A DNA stretch of 64,000 nucleotides from Paenibacillus peoriae KCTC 3763 (GCF_000236805.1 NZ_AGFX01000011.1:558001-622000); one strand, 5' to 3'. Counted from the first letter of the stretch, positions 17,630 to 28,502 are shown. Made by a program: numbers and translations. Notes: generated by a model not told the origin, from the letters alone.

Positions 17630-18121
17630 ATGTTTAAATTAAGCGAGATTAAGGAATTGATCAAGCTGGTGGATGAAACGTCTGTACATGAGCTTGAAAT
17701 TGAAAATGAAGGAACTCGCCTTATGATCCGCAAACCGGGCAAAAGCGAGATCGTTACAGTACAGGCTCCTGTGGCAGTACCTGCTTATACAGCGGCACCA
17801 CAAGCTGCTATTCCGAATCCACAAGTACAGTCCGATGCTGGACAAGCAAATGCTGGGGAAACCAAGGAATATGCAAGCAATCTACATAAAATCGTATCTC
17901 CGATGGTAGGCACTTTCTATAGTTCTTCATCGCCGGATGCGGCTCCGTATGTGAGTATCGGCAGCAAAGTGGGCGATAAAACAACGGTATGTATCATTGA
18001 AGCGATGAAGCTGATGAACGAGCTGGAAGCCGAAGTGAAGGGCGAAATTGTGGAAATTTTGGCCGAAAACGGACAGCTGGTCGAGTATGGCCAGCCATTG
18101 TTCCTTGTGAAACCGGAGTAA
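17630..18121 (+). CDS. accB: Biotin carboxyl carrier protein of acetyl-CoA carboxylase
   Basis: The 163-residue protein has a Pro/Ala-rich hinge (about 45-80) and a C-terminal biotinyl domain with the target lysine in IEAMKLMNE (about residue 126). It carries the carboxyl group between biotin carboxylase and carboxyltransferase in the first step of fatty acid synthesis. It is in an operon with accC, 61 bp downstream. Confidence 0.97.
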   Translation: MFKLSEIKELIKLVDETSVHELEIENEGTRLMIRKPGKSEIVTVQAPVAVPAYTAAPQAAIPNPQVQSDAGQANAGETKEYASNLHKIVSPMVGTFYSSSSPDAAPYVSIGSKVGDKTTVCIIEAMKLMNELEAEVKGEIVEILAENGQLVEYGQPLFLVKPE

Positions 18122-18182
18122 GAAGCTTGCTTGAGCCCTCTTTCGAGGGCCCAACAAGACTGCTCCCAGGGAGGATAAAGTC

Positions 18183-19526
18183 ATGACATTTCAAAAAGTA
18201 TTGATTGCGAATCGTGGAGAAATTGCGGTTCGCATCATTCGCGCTTGCCGCGAAATGAATATTTCAACGGTTGCCGTCTATTCGGAAGCCGATAAGGATT
18301 CGCTGCATGTGCGTCTCGCAGATGAGGCCTACTGTATCGGACCGACGCTGTCCAAGGACAGCTACCTGAATTTTACGAATCTGATGAGTGCTGCTACATT
18401 GACTGAATGTGATGCCATCCATCCGGGTTACGGATTTTTGGCGGAGAACGCCGACTTCGCTGAAATTTGCGAATCGTGCAATATTACGTTTATTGGTCCT
18501 TCTCCCGAGGCGATTAACAAAATGGGGGACAAGGCCGTAGCCAAGCAGACGATGAAGGATGCCGGAGTTCCGGTTATTCCGGGTTCGGATGGGCTTGTCG
18601 AGGATTTGCAGGATGCGATTAGCATCGCACGCGATATCGGTTATCCTGTTATTATCAAGGCCACTGCAGGTGGCGGCGGTAAGGGTATTCGTATTGCCGA
18701 GGATGAGGATAACCTCATTCAGCAAATTACTACTGCCCAGCAGGAAGCGCAAAAAGCGTTTGGGAATGCGGGTGTGTATTTGGAAAAATATTTGACCGGT
18801 ATGAAGCACGTGGAAATTCAGATTATAGCGGACAAGCACGGCAATGTTGCGCATTTGGGTGAACGCGACTGCTCTGTGCAGCGCCGCCGTCAGAAGTTAT
18901 TAGAGGAAGCGCCATGTCCTGTACTTTCACCGGATGTGCGCGAAGCAATGGGACAGGCTGCCGTTCGTGCAGCTTTGGCCGTTCAGTACTCTGGCGCGGG
19001 TACACTCGAATTTTTGCTTGGACCGGACAATCAATTTTACTTTATGGAAATGAATACACGTATTCAGGTAGAACATCCCGTAACGGAGATGATTACCGGT
19101 GTAGACCTGATTAAGGAAATGATTTCGGTTGCAGAAGGGAAGCCGCTATCCTTTACACAGGAAGAAGTGGTCATCAATGGATGGGCGATAGAGTGCCGCA
19201 TTAACGCCGAGGACCCGGATCGTAATTTTATGCCTTCACCAGGTAAAATCGGATTTTATCTGCCGCCAGGCGGCTTCGGGGTACGTGTAGACAGCGCAGC
19301 TTATCCGGGTTACAGCATTTCTCCTTATTATGACTCCATGATCGCCAAGCTGATTGTGTGGGCACCGACACGGCAGGAGGCGATTGCCAAAATGAAGCGG
19401 GCTTTAAGTGAGTTTGCCATTGAGGGGATATCGACTACGATTTCTTTTCATCAGCGCTTGCTGGAGCATCCGACCTTTATTAAAGGCGATTTTGATATTA
19501 AATTTTTAGAGGAAAACGAAGTTTAA
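18183..19526 (+). CDS. accC: Biotin carboxylase
   Basis: The 447-residue ATP-grasp enzyme has [19 protein letters not shown] at its N-terminus, a glycine-rich ATP loop [14 protein letters not shown] (about 160), [38 protein letters not shown] split by strands, and a C-terminal biotin carboxylase lid. Length is standard. It carboxylates the biotin on AccB. GGGAGGATAAAGTC precedes the ATG. Confidence 0.97.
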   Translation: MTFQKVLIANRGEIAVRIIRACREMNISTVAVYSEADKDSLHVRLADEAYCIGPTLSKDSYLNFTNLMSAATLTECDAIHPGYGFLAENADFAEICESCNITFIGPSPEAINKMGDKAVAKQTMKDAGVPVIPGSDGLVEDLQDAISIARDIGYPVIIKATAGGGGKGIRIAEDEDNLIQQITTAQQEAQKAFGNAGVYLEKYLTGMKHVEIQIIADKHGNVAHLGERDCSVQRRRQKLLEEAPCPVLSPDVREAMGQAAVRAALAVQYSGAGTLEFLLGPDNQFYFMEMNTRIQVEHPVTEMITGVDLIKEMISVAEGKPLSFTQEEVVINGWAIECRINAEDPDRNFMPSPGKIGFYLPPGGFGVRVDSAAYPGYSISPYYDSMIAKLIVWAPTRQEAIAKMKRALSEFAIEGISTTISFHQRLLEHPTFIKGDFDIKFLEENEV

Positions 19527-19649
19527 TCGGTATATTTCCTCCGTTTGTCATAATGAACGTCAAATGATATAGTATGGATAATAAGTAAGCATGTCTGCTT
19601 TGATCCCAAAGCTGAATGAAACTTATTCTGACCGAAAGGTGTTGAAGGT

Positions 19650-20063
19650 ATGAGCACAGTGCCAACCGAATTCGAACGTACAGAAATTGGAGAGATTCAG
19701 ATTGCCCCGGAAGTGATTGAAGTGATTGCCGGACTGGCTACCGTTGAGGTGCCAGGCGTAGCGGGAATGAGTGGCGGGTTTGCCGGCGGATTTGCTGAGT
19801 TGCTGGGCCGCAAAAATTTGTCCAAGGGTGTAAAAGTGGAAGTCGGACAGCGTGAAGCGGCTGTAGACGTCTCCGTCATTATTGAGTACGGTAACCGTCT
19901 GCCTGAGGTGGCTGCTGCTATTCAGCATAATGTTAAGCGTTCCATTGAAACGATGACAGGACTTAACGTTGTTGAAGTGAACGTGCAAATTCATGATGTT
20001 CAATTCAAAAGTGCCGAAAAAGTAGAAGAGCCGGAAGTTCTGGGCGCCGGACGGGTTAAATAG
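19650..20063 (+). CDS. yqhY: Asp23/Gls24 family envelope stress protein (YqhY)
   Basis: The 137-residue protein has the Asp23 motifs IAPEVIEVIAGLATVEVPGV, the Gly-rich GMSGGFAGGFAELLG and VDVSVIIEYG. In Bacillus, YqhY sits after accC and influences acetyl-CoA carboxylase activity; here the same order holds. A terminator separates it from the AmaP-like membrane protein gene that may anchor it. AAAGGTGTTGAAGGT precedes the ATG. Confidence 0.92.
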   Translation: MSTVPTEFERTEIGEIQIAPEVIEVIAGLATVEVPGVAGMSGGFAGGFAELLGRKNLSKGVKVEVGQREAAVDVSVIIEYGNRLPEVAAAIQHNVKRSIETMTGLNVVEVNVQIHDVQFKSAEKVEEPEVLGAGRVK

Positions 20064-20078
20064 AGCGATACTTTGTAC

Positions 20079-20108
20079 AAACCCCCGACCCTTTTGGGTC
20101 GAGGGTTT
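20079..20108 (+). terminator. Terminator after yqhY
   Basis: AAACCCCCGACCC / GGGTCGAGGGTTT with a TTTT loop. The T tract is short, so it may be partial. Confidence 0.65.
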
Positions 20109-20136
20109 ACTCTAATTTAAGGAGGCTGTGCGTTTC

Positions 20137-20676
20137 GTGGCCAAAGTTATGGACAGACTTCTGCTGTTCTTGTACAGCTTGAGTATCGGAATTATTTCCA
20201 TTCTCGCCATCCTCCTCCTGAGCGGGGCCATTCCGTATGATTTAAGTATTGAGGATGAGCGAGTCGTATGGATTGCCAGCTTGATCATTGCTGGGGTTCT
20301 GCTGCTGTTGAGTCTCCGGGTTTTTTATATCTCTATTCGCCGGAGCCAATCCGTGCAGCATTCAATTGATCAACGAACGGAATACGGCGATATTCAGATT
20401 TCGGTGGATACCATTGAAAATCTGTGTCTCAAAGCGTCATCCCGCTTTCGTGGGATGCAGGACTTGAAGGCACGTGTTCGCGTGCTGGAATCGGGACTTG
20501 ATATTACGATTCGGGCGGTTGTAGACGGGGAAAGCTCCATTCCGGTGTTAACCTCCGAGGTACAAAAGGGGGTACACGATCATGTGGAAGAAATTACAGG
20601 TATTCCTGTGTCCAATGTGTCGGTGTACATCGCTAATGTTTCTCAGTCACCAAGCTTTAAGAGTCGTGTGGAATAG
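20137..20676 (+). CDS. amaP: Alkaline shock response membrane anchor protein AmaP
   Basis: The 179-residue protein has two N-terminal membrane helices (about 8-35 and 50-72) and a C-terminal Asp23-like domain (about 85-175, LKARVRVLESGLDITIRAVV). AmaP anchors Asp23-family proteins to the membrane, consistent with yqhY upstream and the DUF2273 gene downstream. GTG at 20137 is preferred over GTG 20128, which lies only 2 nt from GGAGG. Confidence 0.88.
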   Translation: MAKVMDRLLLFLYSLSIGIISILAILLLSGAIPYDLSIEDERVVWIASLIIAGVLLLLSLRVFYISIRRSQSVQHSIDQRTEYGDIQISVDTIENLCLKASSRFRGMQDLKARVRVLESGLDITIRAVVDGESSIPVLTSEVQKGVHDHVEEITGIPVSNVSVYIANVSQSPSFKSRVE

Positions 20677-20691
20677 AGGTGATTTTCCCTG

Positions 20692-20925
20692 ATGCCCTGG
20701 AAAGAAATATGGGGAAGTTACAAGGGCCGGATCACGGGGATTACGGCTGGCATTTTTTTTGGTTTCATTTACTTGTGGGCAGGCTTTTGGAATATGTTGT
20801 TCTTTGCATTGATGGTGTTCATCGGATATACGCTAGGAAGGCGTAGCGATTCAGCGCTCGGTTCCCTCCTCCCTTGGAAGGAATGGAGCGATTGGCTGTC
20901 GCAGCGTTGGCGTCCTTTTAAATGA
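20692..20925 (+). CDS. DUF2273 small membrane protein
   Basis: The 77-residue protein has a membrane hairpin (GITAGIFFGFIYLWAGFWNM and LFFALMVFIGYTLG) and is typical of DUF2273. This family is regularly encoded beside Asp23 and AmaP as the third part of the Asp23 membrane complex. It starts 16 bp after amaP. Confidence 0.9.
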   Translation: MPWKEIWGSYKGRITGITAGIFFGFIYLWAGFWNMLFFALMVFIGYTLGRRSDSALGSLLPWKEWSDWLSQRWRPFK

Positions 20926-21059
20926 ACCCTGTGATACGTGTTCTCCAAAATAGAGCTGTAGCTTTTTTGCGCCCAACGTTTTGGAGGATGCGTTCACAGG
21001 TTTTTTTGTGAAAATGGTTAAAATGAAAAATAGATACAGGCAAGCGTAGGAGGCAGGGC

Positions 21060-21509
21060 ATGAAAAGACGTCTGGCGAGGGAATTAGCGGTACAAAGCAT
21101 GTACCATATGGAAATGAATGAAGTGGATGCAGCAGCAGCGGTGGACATGCTGCTTCAGGAAGCCGCTGAGGAGAACGAAGCGGAAGTTGTCATTAAAAAC
21201 GCAGCAGCGTTGAGATCGTATGTTTTGGAGCATGTGCGTGGTACGTGGGAACACAAGGAAGCCATTGATGGACTGTTGGTGGATTACCTTAAAGGCTGGC
21301 AGATCAGCAGACTTTCACGCGTGGATCGTCAAATATTAAGACTTGCCGTATATGAAATGATTTTCCGTGAGGATGTTCCAGCCAAGGTGGCAGTCAACGA
21401 AGCTATCGAATTGTCCAAACATTTTGGTACCGAAGAGTCGGGCAAATTTGTTAATGGTGTGCTGGGTCGAGTGATCCAAGAGCTGGAGCAGTTAAAAACA
21501 CGTTTTTAA
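21060..21509 (+). CDS. nusB: Transcription antitermination factor NusB
   Basis: The 149-residue all-helical protein starts RRLARELAVQSMYHMEMN and ends with DVPAKVAVNEAIELSKHFGTEESGKFVNGVLG (shown here as a described motif spanning about residues 100-135). NusB binds boxA RNA with NusE for rRNA antitermination. AGGAGGCAGGGC precedes the ATG. It starts the nusB-folD-xseAB-ispA-dxs run. Confidence 0.96.
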   Translation: MKRRLARELAVQSMYHMEMNEVDAAAAVDMLLQEAAEENEAEVVIKNAAALRSYVLEHVRGTWEHKEAIDGLLVDYLKGWQISRLSRVDRQILRLAVYEMIFREDVPAKVAVNEAIELSKHFGTEESGKFVNGVLGRVIQELEQLKTRF

Positions 21510-21545
21510 GTTGAACTACTGAATCAGGTTGGGGAGTGGTTAAAC

Positions 21546-22403
21546 ATGTCGGCACCGATCATTGATGGTAAACAAATCTCTCAGGATATTCGCGCAAGCA
21601 TTCAGCAAGAGGTCATTCGTCTGAAAGATCACCAGTTTCAACCCGGATTGGCTGTTGTACTGGTAGGTGAAGATCCCGCTTCGCAGGTATATGTTAAAAA
21701 CAAGGAAAAGGCTTGTCATGATCTCGGCTATTATTCCGAGGTTCATCGGCTGCCAGCGGATACTTCGCAGGAAGCATTGCTGGAACTGGTGGACAAGCTG
21801 AATCACCAAAGCAATATTCACGGAATTTTGGTACAGCTGCCGCTGCCCAAGCATATTCATGAAAAAGCGGTCATTGATGCCATTGCCGTGGAGAAGGATG
21901 TGGATGGATTTCATCCGGTAAACGTAGGTAATCTGGTCATCGGTGACGATAGCCTGCTGCCTTGTACTCCCGCTGGAGTGATTGAGCTGATTAAGCGTAC
22001 AGGGGTCGAAATAGCGGGTAAACATGCGGTGGTTATTGGTCGCAGTAATATCGTAGGTAAGCCAGTGTCATTATTGTTGCAGCGGGAAAATGCTACAGTA
22101 ACGATGTGTCATTCCCGCACAGCGAATATCGCCGAGCTAAGCCGGCAAGCGGATATTTTGGTCGTTGCCATCGGCAAAGCCAATTTTATTGATGCTTCGT
22201 TCGTAAAGCCCGGTGCAGTAGTGATCGATGTTGGAATGAATCGTCTGGAGAACGGAAAGCTGGCGGGTGACGTTGATTTTGAGAGCGTGAAGCAGGTGTC
22301 CGGTCCGATTACGCCTGTTCCCGGCGGAGTAGGCCCAATGACGATTACGATGCTGATGCAAAATACGCTCGTAGCGGCCAAGCGGTCGCACGGTTTGGCA
22401 TAA
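21546..22403 (+). CDS. folD: Bifunctional methylenetetrahydrofolate dehydrogenase/cyclohydrolase
   Basis: The 285-residue protein has the folate-site motif [18 protein letters not shown] with the catalytic Lys near residue 55. The NADP-binding part has [21 protein letters not shown], and the C-terminus has [18 protein letters not shown]. It interconverts methylene- and formyl-tetrahydrofolate for purine and formyl-Met synthesis. It sits 36 bp after nusB and 12 bp before xseA. Confidence 0.97.
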   Translation: MSAPIIDGKQISQDIRASIQQEVIRLKDHQFQPGLAVVLVGEDPASQVYVKNKEKACHDLGYYSEVHRLPADTSQEALLELVDKLNHQSNIHGILVQLPLPKHIHEKAVIDAIAVEKDVDGFHPVNVGNLVIGDDSLLPCTPAGVIELIKRTGVEIAGKHAVVIGRSNIVGKPVSLLLQRENATVTMCHSRTANIAELSRQADILVVAIGKANFIDASFVKPGAVVIDVGMNRLENGKLAGDVDFESVKQVSGPITPVPGGVGPMTITMLMQNTLVAAKRSHGLA

Positions 22404-22415
22404 GGACGACTGCCT

Positions 22416-23780
22416 GTGGCTGAACAGCGTATTTACTCAATAAAGGACCTGAATCGTTATATCCGGATGAAGCTCGAATCGGATCAGGTGCTGTCCGACG
22501 TATGGATACGCGGGGAAATTTCTAACTTTACGCATCATTCGAGTGGTCACATGTATTTTACGCTCAAGGATGAGGGGAGCCGCATACGATCGATTATGTT
22601 TGCGACCCATAATAAGCGGCTCCCTTTCGTGCCTAAGGAAGGTACGCGTGTTATTGCCCGGGGAAACGTATCCGTGTACGAACGGGATGGACAATATCAA
22701 TTTTATGCGACCCAAATGCAGCCTGATGGCATCGGAAGCCTTTATCTTGCTTACGAGCAGCTCAAACAAAAGCTGGATGCCGAAGGGTTATTTGAACCTG
22801 CTCGCAAGCGTAATTTGCCGGCTCACCCGGCAACGATCGGTGTGATTACATCGCCGACCGGGGCGGCTGTACGGGATATTATCACGACGCTTCAACGGCG
22901 ATACCCACAGGCGGGAATTGTCCTATATCCTGTGCTTGTACAAGGCAAAGGGGCTGCGCCCTCCATCGTCAAGGCGATTGAAGCCATGAATCGCATGCAG
23001 GAGGTGCAGGTGATGATCGTCGGGCGGGGCGGCGGCTCGCTGGAAGAGCTGTGGGCATTTAACGAGGAGGCCGTTGCGCGCGCCATCTATGCATCGGTCA
23101 TCCCGGTTATTTCGGCGGTCGGACATGAAACGGATTTTACCATTGCCGATTTCGTGGCCGATTTGCGTGCCGCTACGCCGACCGCAGCGGCCGAACTGGC
23201 TGTGCCTCATCAGGGAGAGCTGCGGGATCAGCTGCTCCAGCGAGAGCAGCGGTTGCGCAACGCTCTGAGGCAGCGGCTGGAAACCAGCCGTGATCGCTTA
23301 GCCCGACTGCAGCGTTCGCCGGTGCTGCTGCATCCGCGCCGCTACATGCTGCAGCATGCGGAGCGAATGGACATGCTGCATCAGCGGCTGATCCGTGCAG
23401 CGGGCAACCGTGCGCGCTTAAACGCGGAAAAAAACGCGCGTATGCGTCAGGTACTGGAGCGTTTTAACCCGCGTGAACAAATTCGCTCGGCGCGCAAGCA
23501 GACGGATATGGCGCAACGTCAGCTAGAGTCAGCTATACATGCGATTACGAAATCGGGACGGCAGCAGCTGCACGCGGGCATTCGCCAACTGGATGCGCTG
23601 AGCCCACTCAAGGTCATGGCCCGAGGCTACAGCCTGGTGTATGATGAGCAGGAAAAACGGCTGATCAAGTCGCTCAAAGACGTACAGCCGGGAGATTCCA
23701 TCAAGATTAAAGTGAGTGACGGGCAGTTGGACTGCCAAGTATGGGGAATGAAGGAGGACGCGAAGCACGGTGGCGAATGA
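22416..23780 (+). CDS. xseA: Exodeoxyribonuclease VII large subunit
   Basis: The 454-residue protein has an N-terminal OB-fold (1-100, SDVWIRGEISNFTHHSSGHM), a catalytic core with GVITSPTGAAVRDI and VGRGGGSLEELWAFNEE, GHETDFTIADFVADLRA, and a long Arg/Gln-rich coiled coil (about 275-400). With XseB it degrades single-stranded DNA. The start is GTG at 22416. Its end overlaps xseB by 11 bp. Confidence 0.96.
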   Translation: MAEQRIYSIKDLNRYIRMKLESDQVLSDVWIRGEISNFTHHSSGHMYFTLKDEGSRIRSIMFATHNKRLPFVPKEGTRVIARGNVSVYERDGQYQFYATQMQPDGIGSLYLAYEQLKQKLDAEGLFEPARKRNLPAHPATIGVITSPTGAAVRDIITTLQRRYPQAGIVLYPVLVQGKGAAPSIVKAIEAMNRMQEVQVMIVGRGGGSLEELWAFNEEAVARAIYASVIPVISAVGHETDFTIADFVADLRAATPTAAAELAVPHQGELRDQLLQREQRLRNALRQRLETSRDRLARLQRSPVLLHPRRYMLQHAERMDMLHQRLIRAAGNRARLNAEKNARMRQVLERFNPREQIRSARKQTDMAQRQLESAIHAITKSGRQQLHAGIRQLDALSPLKVMARGYSLVYDEQEKRLIKSLKDVQPGDSIKIKVSDGQLDCQVWGMKEDAKHGGE

Positions 23781-24030
23781 AACGGAACTGAATTTTGAAG
23801 CGGCGATGGCTGCTCTTGAGGAAATTGTCGGGCAACTGGAGCACGGTGACGTTCCTCTGGAGCAAGCCATTGATCTGTTTCAGCGTGGCATGAAGCTGTC
23901 TCAGCTTTGCAGTCAGAAGCTGGAACAGGTCGAACGTAAAATTGAAATGATCGTGGAAGAGGATGGAGATTTGCGCAAGAAGCCTTTCGGCGGCGGATTG
24001 GATGAAAACGGTGGTGAAGGGGTTGAATAG
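23770..24030 (+). CDS. xseB: Exodeoxyribonuclease VII small subunit
   Basis: The 86-residue protein carries the whole family signature FEAAMAALEEIVGQLEHGDV and LEQAIDLFQRGMKLSQLC. It coats the XseA coiled coils in the holoenzyme. GTG start at 23770 inside the end of xseA implies coupled translation; the end overlaps ispA by 29 bp. Confidence 0.95.
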   Translation: MANETELNFEAAMAALEEIVGQLEHGDVPLEQAIDLFQRGMKLSQLCSQKLEQVERKIEMIVEEDGDLRKKPFGGGLDENGGEGVE

Positions 24031-24925
24031 ACCATCATTCAAGGAGTATTTGAACGGGACGGCAGACGCGGTTTCGTCTGCGTTAACCGAGCAGTTCCCG
24101 GCCCATTGGAACATTCCCGCAGTTCTTCGAGAATCTATGAATTATTCACTCACCGCAGGCGGAAAACGTCTGCGGCCTCTGCTTGTGATCGCGGCTGCCG
24201 AAGCATTTGGCGGAAGCAGGGAGGCTGCGTTGCCGGTGGCATGTGCAGTAGAAATGGTACATACGTATTCCCTCATTCACGACGACTTGCCAGCTATGGA
24301 TGATGATGATTACCGCCGGGGCAAACTGACGAATCATAAGGTATACGGCGAAGCGGTTGCTATCCTTGCGGGTGATGCGCTGCTGACCCATGCCTTTTAC
24401 AGCGTCGTACAAGCAGGTCGGCGTCACGGGATTTCATCCGATGCGCTACTGTCCATCGTGGAGGAGCTGTCCGAAATGAGCGGAGCACGGGGCATGGTAG
24501 GTGGTCAGGTCGCGGATATGTCTGGCGAGCAGGGATTGACAGGCATCGAGGAGCTGGAATATATCCATCTCCATAAAACCGCTGATTTGATCATTTTCTC
24601 CCTCTTGGCAGGTGGACGGATCGGAGGAGCGAACAAGAATCAATTAGAAGCGCTTCGCCAATTTGGACGCGATCTGGGTTTGGCTTTTCAAATTCAGGAC
24701 GATATACTGGACCTCATAGGCGATGAGAGCAAAATGGGTAAAAAAACACAAAGCGATGTTGAACAGGAGAAGGTGACTTATCCGTTTTTTATCGGTATGG
24801 AGGCGTCTCAGCAGCAAGTAGAGAAGCTCACGGCAACTGCCAAAAAAGCGTTAATAGAAGGCGGTATCCCGGATTCGTCGCGTTTGCTGGAGATTGCGGA
24901 TTACCTGATGAAGCGTGATCATTAG
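24002..24925 (+). CDS. ispA: Farnesyl diphosphate synthase (polyprenyl synthetase)
   Basis: The 307-residue protein has both aspartate-rich motifs, DDLPAMDDDDYRRG (about residue 94) and FQIQDDILDLIGD (about 235), plus GGKRLRPLL. It condenses isopentenyl and dimethylallyl diphosphate to farnesyl diphosphate. ATG 24002 gives the usual start MKTVVKGLNRPSFKEYL; an earlier in-frame ATG lies deep in xseB. A gene for the first pathway enzyme, dxs, follows. Confidence 0.94.
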   Translation: MKTVVKGLNRPSFKEYLNGTADAVSSALTEQFPAHWNIPAVLRESMNYSLTAGGKRLRPLLVIAAAEAFGGSREAALPVACAVEMVHTYSLIHDDLPAMDDDDYRRGKLTNHKVYGEAVAILAGDALLTHAFYSVVQAGRRHGISSDALLSIVEELSEMSGARGMVGGQVADMSGEQGLTGIEELEYIHLHKTADLIIFSLLAGGRIGGANKNQLEALRQFGRDLGLAFQIQDDILDLIGDESKMGKKTQSDVEQEKVTYPFFIGMEASQQQVEKLTATAKKALIEGGIPDSSRLLEIADYLMKRDH

Positions 24926-24976
24926 TGCGGTTAAAGCAGCTTTGACTTGTCTGCGTTTAGGCAAGGGCACAAAGTG

Positions 24977-24985
24977 TGATATAAT
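24977..24985 (+). promoter_or_regulatory. Extended -10 upstream of dxs
   Basis: TGATATAAT, identical to the extended -10 upstream of accB, lies 48 bp before the dxs start. The -35 region is weak. Confidence 0.45.
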
Positions 24986-25032
24986 ATTTGTTAACTTTAC
25001 ACACAAACTTGAAGGAAAGCGGGGAGATATGC

Positions 25033-26931
25033 GTGCTGCTTCCACACATAAAGCAACCAGGCGATCTGAAATCACTGTCGGTTGAGCAGTTGGCTTCTCT
25101 AGCCGAGGAAATCAGGAGCTTTTTGATTGAGAAGCTGTCCGTGACTGGGGGGCATCTGGCATCGAATCTGGGAGTGGTTGAGCTCACAATCGCCCTGCAT
25201 TACTGCTATAACAGTCCGAAGGACAAGATGATATATGACGTTGGACATCAGGCCTACGTGCACAAAATATTGACAGGGCGAATGGATCGGTTTGATACTC
25301 TTCGTCAGCGTGATGGACTTTGTGGATTTGTCAAGAGAAGCGAGAGCGAGCATGATGTCTGGGAAGCCGGTCATAGCAGCACGTCTCTGTCTGCGGCGAT
25401 GGGAATGGCATTGGCACGGGATTTGAAGGGCGAGGACAATAAAGTTATTGCGGTGATCGGGGATGGAGCGTTGACCGGAGGCATGGCCTTCGAAGCGTTG
25501 AATCATATCGGTCATGAACGTAAAAATTTGATGGTCATTCTGAATGACAACGAAATGTCGATAGCGCCGAATGTTGGGGCCATGCATAATTACTTGAGCA
25601 AAATCCGCTCGGATCGTCACTATTTGCGGGCCAAAGATGAGCTCGAAGTTTTGTTGAAAAAAATACCCGCTATTGGCGGTAAACTTGCCAAATCGGCTGG
25701 CCGTGTCAAGGACAGTTTTAAATATATGATGGTTCCAGGCGTGCTGTTCGAGGAACTGGGACTTACGTATCTCGGTCCGGTCGACGGACATGATTTGCCG
25801 AAGCTGATCGAAACCTTCCAGCAGGCTGATAACGTCACGGGTCCTGTGTTGGTGCATGTCGTAACCACTAAGGGCAAGGGCTACAAGCCTGCGGAGGCAG
25901 ATTCACACAAGTGGCACGGAATCAGTCCGTACAAAATTGAATCCGGTCAGGTGCTCAAGGCTGTGGGCAATCCTATGTACACGGAAATTTTCGGACGGAC
26001 GCTGATTGAACTGGCTGAACAGGACGAACGCATTATAGCGGTTACGCCTGCTATGCCTGGTGGTTCTGGACTGGTGCCGTTCAGCGAGGAGTTCTCTACA
26101 CGGATGATTGACGTCGGCATTGCCGAGCAGCATGCAGCTACCATGTGTGCCGCATTGGCGATGGAGGGACTGAAGCCGATATTTGCGGTATATTCCACCT
26201 TTATGCAGCGTGCTTATGATCAGATTGTACATGATATTTGCCGTCATAATGCGAATGTGATGTTTGCGATTGATCGTGCCGGTTTTGTCGGGGCAGACGG
26301 GGAAACGCATCATGGCGTGTTCGATGTAGCATTTTTACGTCATATCCCTAATCTTGTGCTTATGATGCCTAAGGATGAAAATGAGCTGCGCCATATGATG
26401 AAAACAGCGCTGGACTACGATGATGGCCCAATTGCTTATCGCTATCCGCGTGTTAATGTGGTGGGTGTGCCATTGGATTCGGAACTGAAAGCCATACCGA
26501 TTGGCAGTTGGGAGCTTCTGCGCAAAGGTGAGGGCTACGCTGTAATTGCTTCAGGCCCGATGCTGCAGGTGGCGGCGGAGGCTGCGGAGGCGATGAAACG
26601 TGAAGGCCTGCAGGTGAGTGTCGTCAATGCCCGTTTTCTCAAGCCAGTGGACGAGGAAATGCTGCGTGAGCTGGCCCGCCAGCATACGAAGCTGATCGTT
26701 TTGGAAGAAGCTTCTGAAGCGGGAAGTTTGGGTAGCGCCGTACTGGAATTTTACGCGAATGAAGAAATTCTAAATGCACAGGTGCGTCTAATGGGGATTC
26801 CCGATAGGTTTGTGGAGCATGGCTCCATTAAAGAGCAGCGTGCTGAAGTGGGTCTCACCGTTGAAGCCGTATGCCTCAAGCTTCGTCAATGGGCCGCTGA
26901 GCCAGCTTATGGCATCGGACAATCGGTATAA
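25033..26931 (+). CDS. dxs: 1-deoxy-D-xylulose-5-phosphate synthase
   Basis: The 632-residue thiamine-diphosphate enzyme has [19 protein letters not shown], the TPP motif [19 protein letters not shown]-to-ILNDN (about 150-180), and [18 protein letters not shown] (about 420). It joins pyruvate and glyceraldehyde-3-phosphate in the MEP isoprenoid pathway. GTG 25033, after CGGGGAGATATGC, gives the standard length; the open frame extends 15 codons further without a good ribosome site. Confidence 0.96.
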   Translation: MLLPHIKQPGDLKSLSVEQLASLAEEIRSFLIEKLSVTGGHLASNLGVVELTIALHYCYNSPKDKMIYDVGHQAYVHKILTGRMDRFDTLRQRDGLCGFVKRSESEHDVWEAGHSSTSLSAAMGMALARDLKGEDNKVIAVIGDGALTGGMAFEALNHIGHERKNLMVILNDNEMSIAPNVGAMHNYLSKIRSDRHYLRAKDELEVLLKKIPAIGGKLAKSAGRVKDSFKYMMVPGVLFEELGLTYLGPVDGHDLPKLIETFQQADNVTGPVLVHVVTTKGKGYKPAEADSHKWHGISPYKIESGQVLKAVGNPMYTEIFGRTLIELAEQDERIIAVTPAMPGGSGLVPFSEEFSTRMIDVGIAEQHAATMCAALAMEGLKPIFAVYSTFMQRAYDQIVHDICRHNANVMFAIDRAGFVGADGETHHGVFDVAFLRHIPNLVLMMPKDENELRHMMKTALDYDDGPIAYRYPRVNVVGVPLDSELKAIPIGSWELLRKGEGYAVIASGPMLQVAAEAAEAMKREGLQVSVVNARFLKPVDEEMLRELARQHTKLIVLEEASEAGSLGSAVLEFYANEEILNAQVRLMGIPDRFVEHGSIKEQRAEVGLTVEAVCLKLRQWAAEPAYGIGQSV

Positions 26932-27009
26932 GGGAACCCGGTGCTAAGATGATAATAATTATAAAAAAAGTATGACAAATGCAGCTTGGCTGCCTAAAGG
27001 GAGATTAAC

Positions 27010-27861
27010 ATGTCTGTTCCGAAGGAACGCATTGATGTATTGCTTGTAGAACAAGGCTTTTTTGAAAGCCGTGAAAAAGCCAAGGCCGCTATCATGGCAG
27101 GTCTAGTGCTGGCGGACAGCGAGCGGATTGAGAAGGCGGGTATGAAGGTGCCGCGCGATAGTGAGCTTAAAGTTAAGGGATCGGTGCATCCGTATGTAGG
27201 TCGTGGAGGATTGAAGCTGGAAAAGGCTATTCGCGAATTTGCGCTCGATATGAACGGCAGGACCATGCTGGATATCGGCTCATCCACCGGTGGTTTTACG
27301 GATTGTGCGCTTCAGCATGGAGCGGAATACGTATATGCGATTGACGTGGGCTATAATCAGCTGGACTGGTCGCTTCGTAATGATGCGCGGGTATGTGTCA
27401 TGGAGAAAACAAATTTTAGGTATGTGACACCTGCGGATTTGAACGGTCCTGTTCCAAATTTCGCAAGTATTGACGTTTCTTTTATTTCGTTACGCATTAT
27501 TTTGCCTCCGCTGCTTGCATTGCTGAAACAGCCTGCCGATATTGTAGCTTTGATCAAGCCGCAATTTGAAGCTGGCCGTGAAAAGGTCGGAAAATCCGGT
27601 GTAGTCCGTGATCCTGCTACGCATAAAGAAGTGTTGCAGACCATCCTGATGTTTGCGCAAGAGCTTGGTTTCTCGCTGCAAGACTTGGCTTATTCTCCGA
27701 TTACAGGTGGAGAGGGCAATATTGAATTTTTGGCGCATTGGCGTTTGGACGAGGCGATGGTTGCAAAATTGCCACTGGAGAACGACGATTTCAGTTCATT
27801 GATTGAGCGTACCGTTCAGGAAGCAGGTCAGACTTTTAACAATGGTCCGTCGCGCAAGTAA
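27010..27861 (+). CDS. tlyA: TlyA family rRNA methyltransferase (YqxC)
   Basis: The 283-residue protein has an N-terminal S4 RNA-binding domain (1-62, ERIDVLLVEQGFFESREKAK) and an FtsJ-like Rossmann methyltransferase (LDIGSSTGGFTDCALQHGA, about 92-110; LIKPQFEAGREKVGK, about 180). Homologues 2'-O-methylate 16S and/or 23S rRNA; the older name is hemolysin A. AAAGGGAGATTAAC precedes the ATG. The dxs-tlyA-argR-recN order is conserved. Confidence 0.93.
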   Translation: MSVPKERIDVLLVEQGFFESREKAKAAIMAGLVLADSERIEKAGMKVPRDSELKVKGSVHPYVGRGGLKLEKAIREFALDMNGRTMLDIGSSTGGFTDCALQHGAEYVYAIDVGYNQLDWSLRNDARVCVMEKTNFRYVTPADLNGPVPNFASIDVSFISLRIILPPLLALLKQPADIVALIKPQFEAGREKVGKSGVVRDPATHKEVLQTILMFAQELGFSLQDLAYSPITGGEGNIEFLAHWRLDEAMVAKLPLENDDFSSLIERTVQEAGQTFNNGPSRK

Positions 27862-28009
27862 CATTCAGGGGTTCTCATGAGTTCGGTGAACTTAAGGGAA
27901 TCCCTTTTTGGTGTGGGGGATTGATTATCGAACTCACGTTCGCCTATAATGAGGAGTATAGAGGAATTTTACGTCTTGTCCTAGAATATGTCCATGAGGT
28001 GATCGGTTC

Positions 28010-28486
28010 ATGGACACACGATATGATACGGTTATCATTGTTGTGATCGGGGTGATATTAGCAATATGGGCTTTATACAGCCTGCGTGCATGGTTAGAGG
28101 AGCCGGAACCACTTGTATTGAAGACGATACCGATTAACGAGGATCTGGACGAAGGGCCTGCCGTGGACCTGCTTGAAAACGCGGGCTATGAGGTGGTGGG
28201 CGGAAAAATGAAAATACCGCTTGCTTTTAAAGTGAATGGAAATACCGTGTATAGTCGTTTGTTTATAGACTACGTAGCTGTACGAAACGGTTCGACATAT
28301 ATGGTTACAACATCACGCCGGAAGAAACCAATTCAGTGGAGCGGTCCTGAGTTGCGGGACAGGCTCTTGCCGTATTTGCTGCTCTATCCGGGATGCGCGG
28401 GTGTATTGTACGTCGATACGGACGAGCAAAGTATTCGCTTTATTACATTAATGGAAGACCTCGAAGAAGAGGAATATGAAGATTAA
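28010..28486 (+). CDS. Membrane-anchored protein of unknown function
   Basis: The 158-residue protein has one N-terminal membrane helix (about 8-27, [18 protein letters not shown]) and a cytoplasmic domain. That domain starts [21 protein letters not shown] and continues with [20 protein letters not shown], a pattern reminiscent of PD-(D/E)XK-like folds (Asp, then a Lys-rich strand RRKKP). No catalytic Glu-x-Lys is clear. It ends in an acidic tail ([10 protein letters not shown]). It sits between tlyA and argR and is probably cotranscribed with argR, 16 bp away. Confidence 0.75.
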   Translation: MDTRYDTVIIVVIGVILAIWALYSLRAWLEEPEPLVLKTIPINEDLDEGPAVDLLENAGYEVVGGKMKIPLAFKVNGNTVYSRLFIDYVAVRNGSTYMVTTSRRKKPIQWSGPELRDRLLPYLLLYPGCAGVLYVDTDEQSIRFITLMEDLEEEEYED

Positions 28487-28502
28487 TCCACAGGAGGATT
28501 AT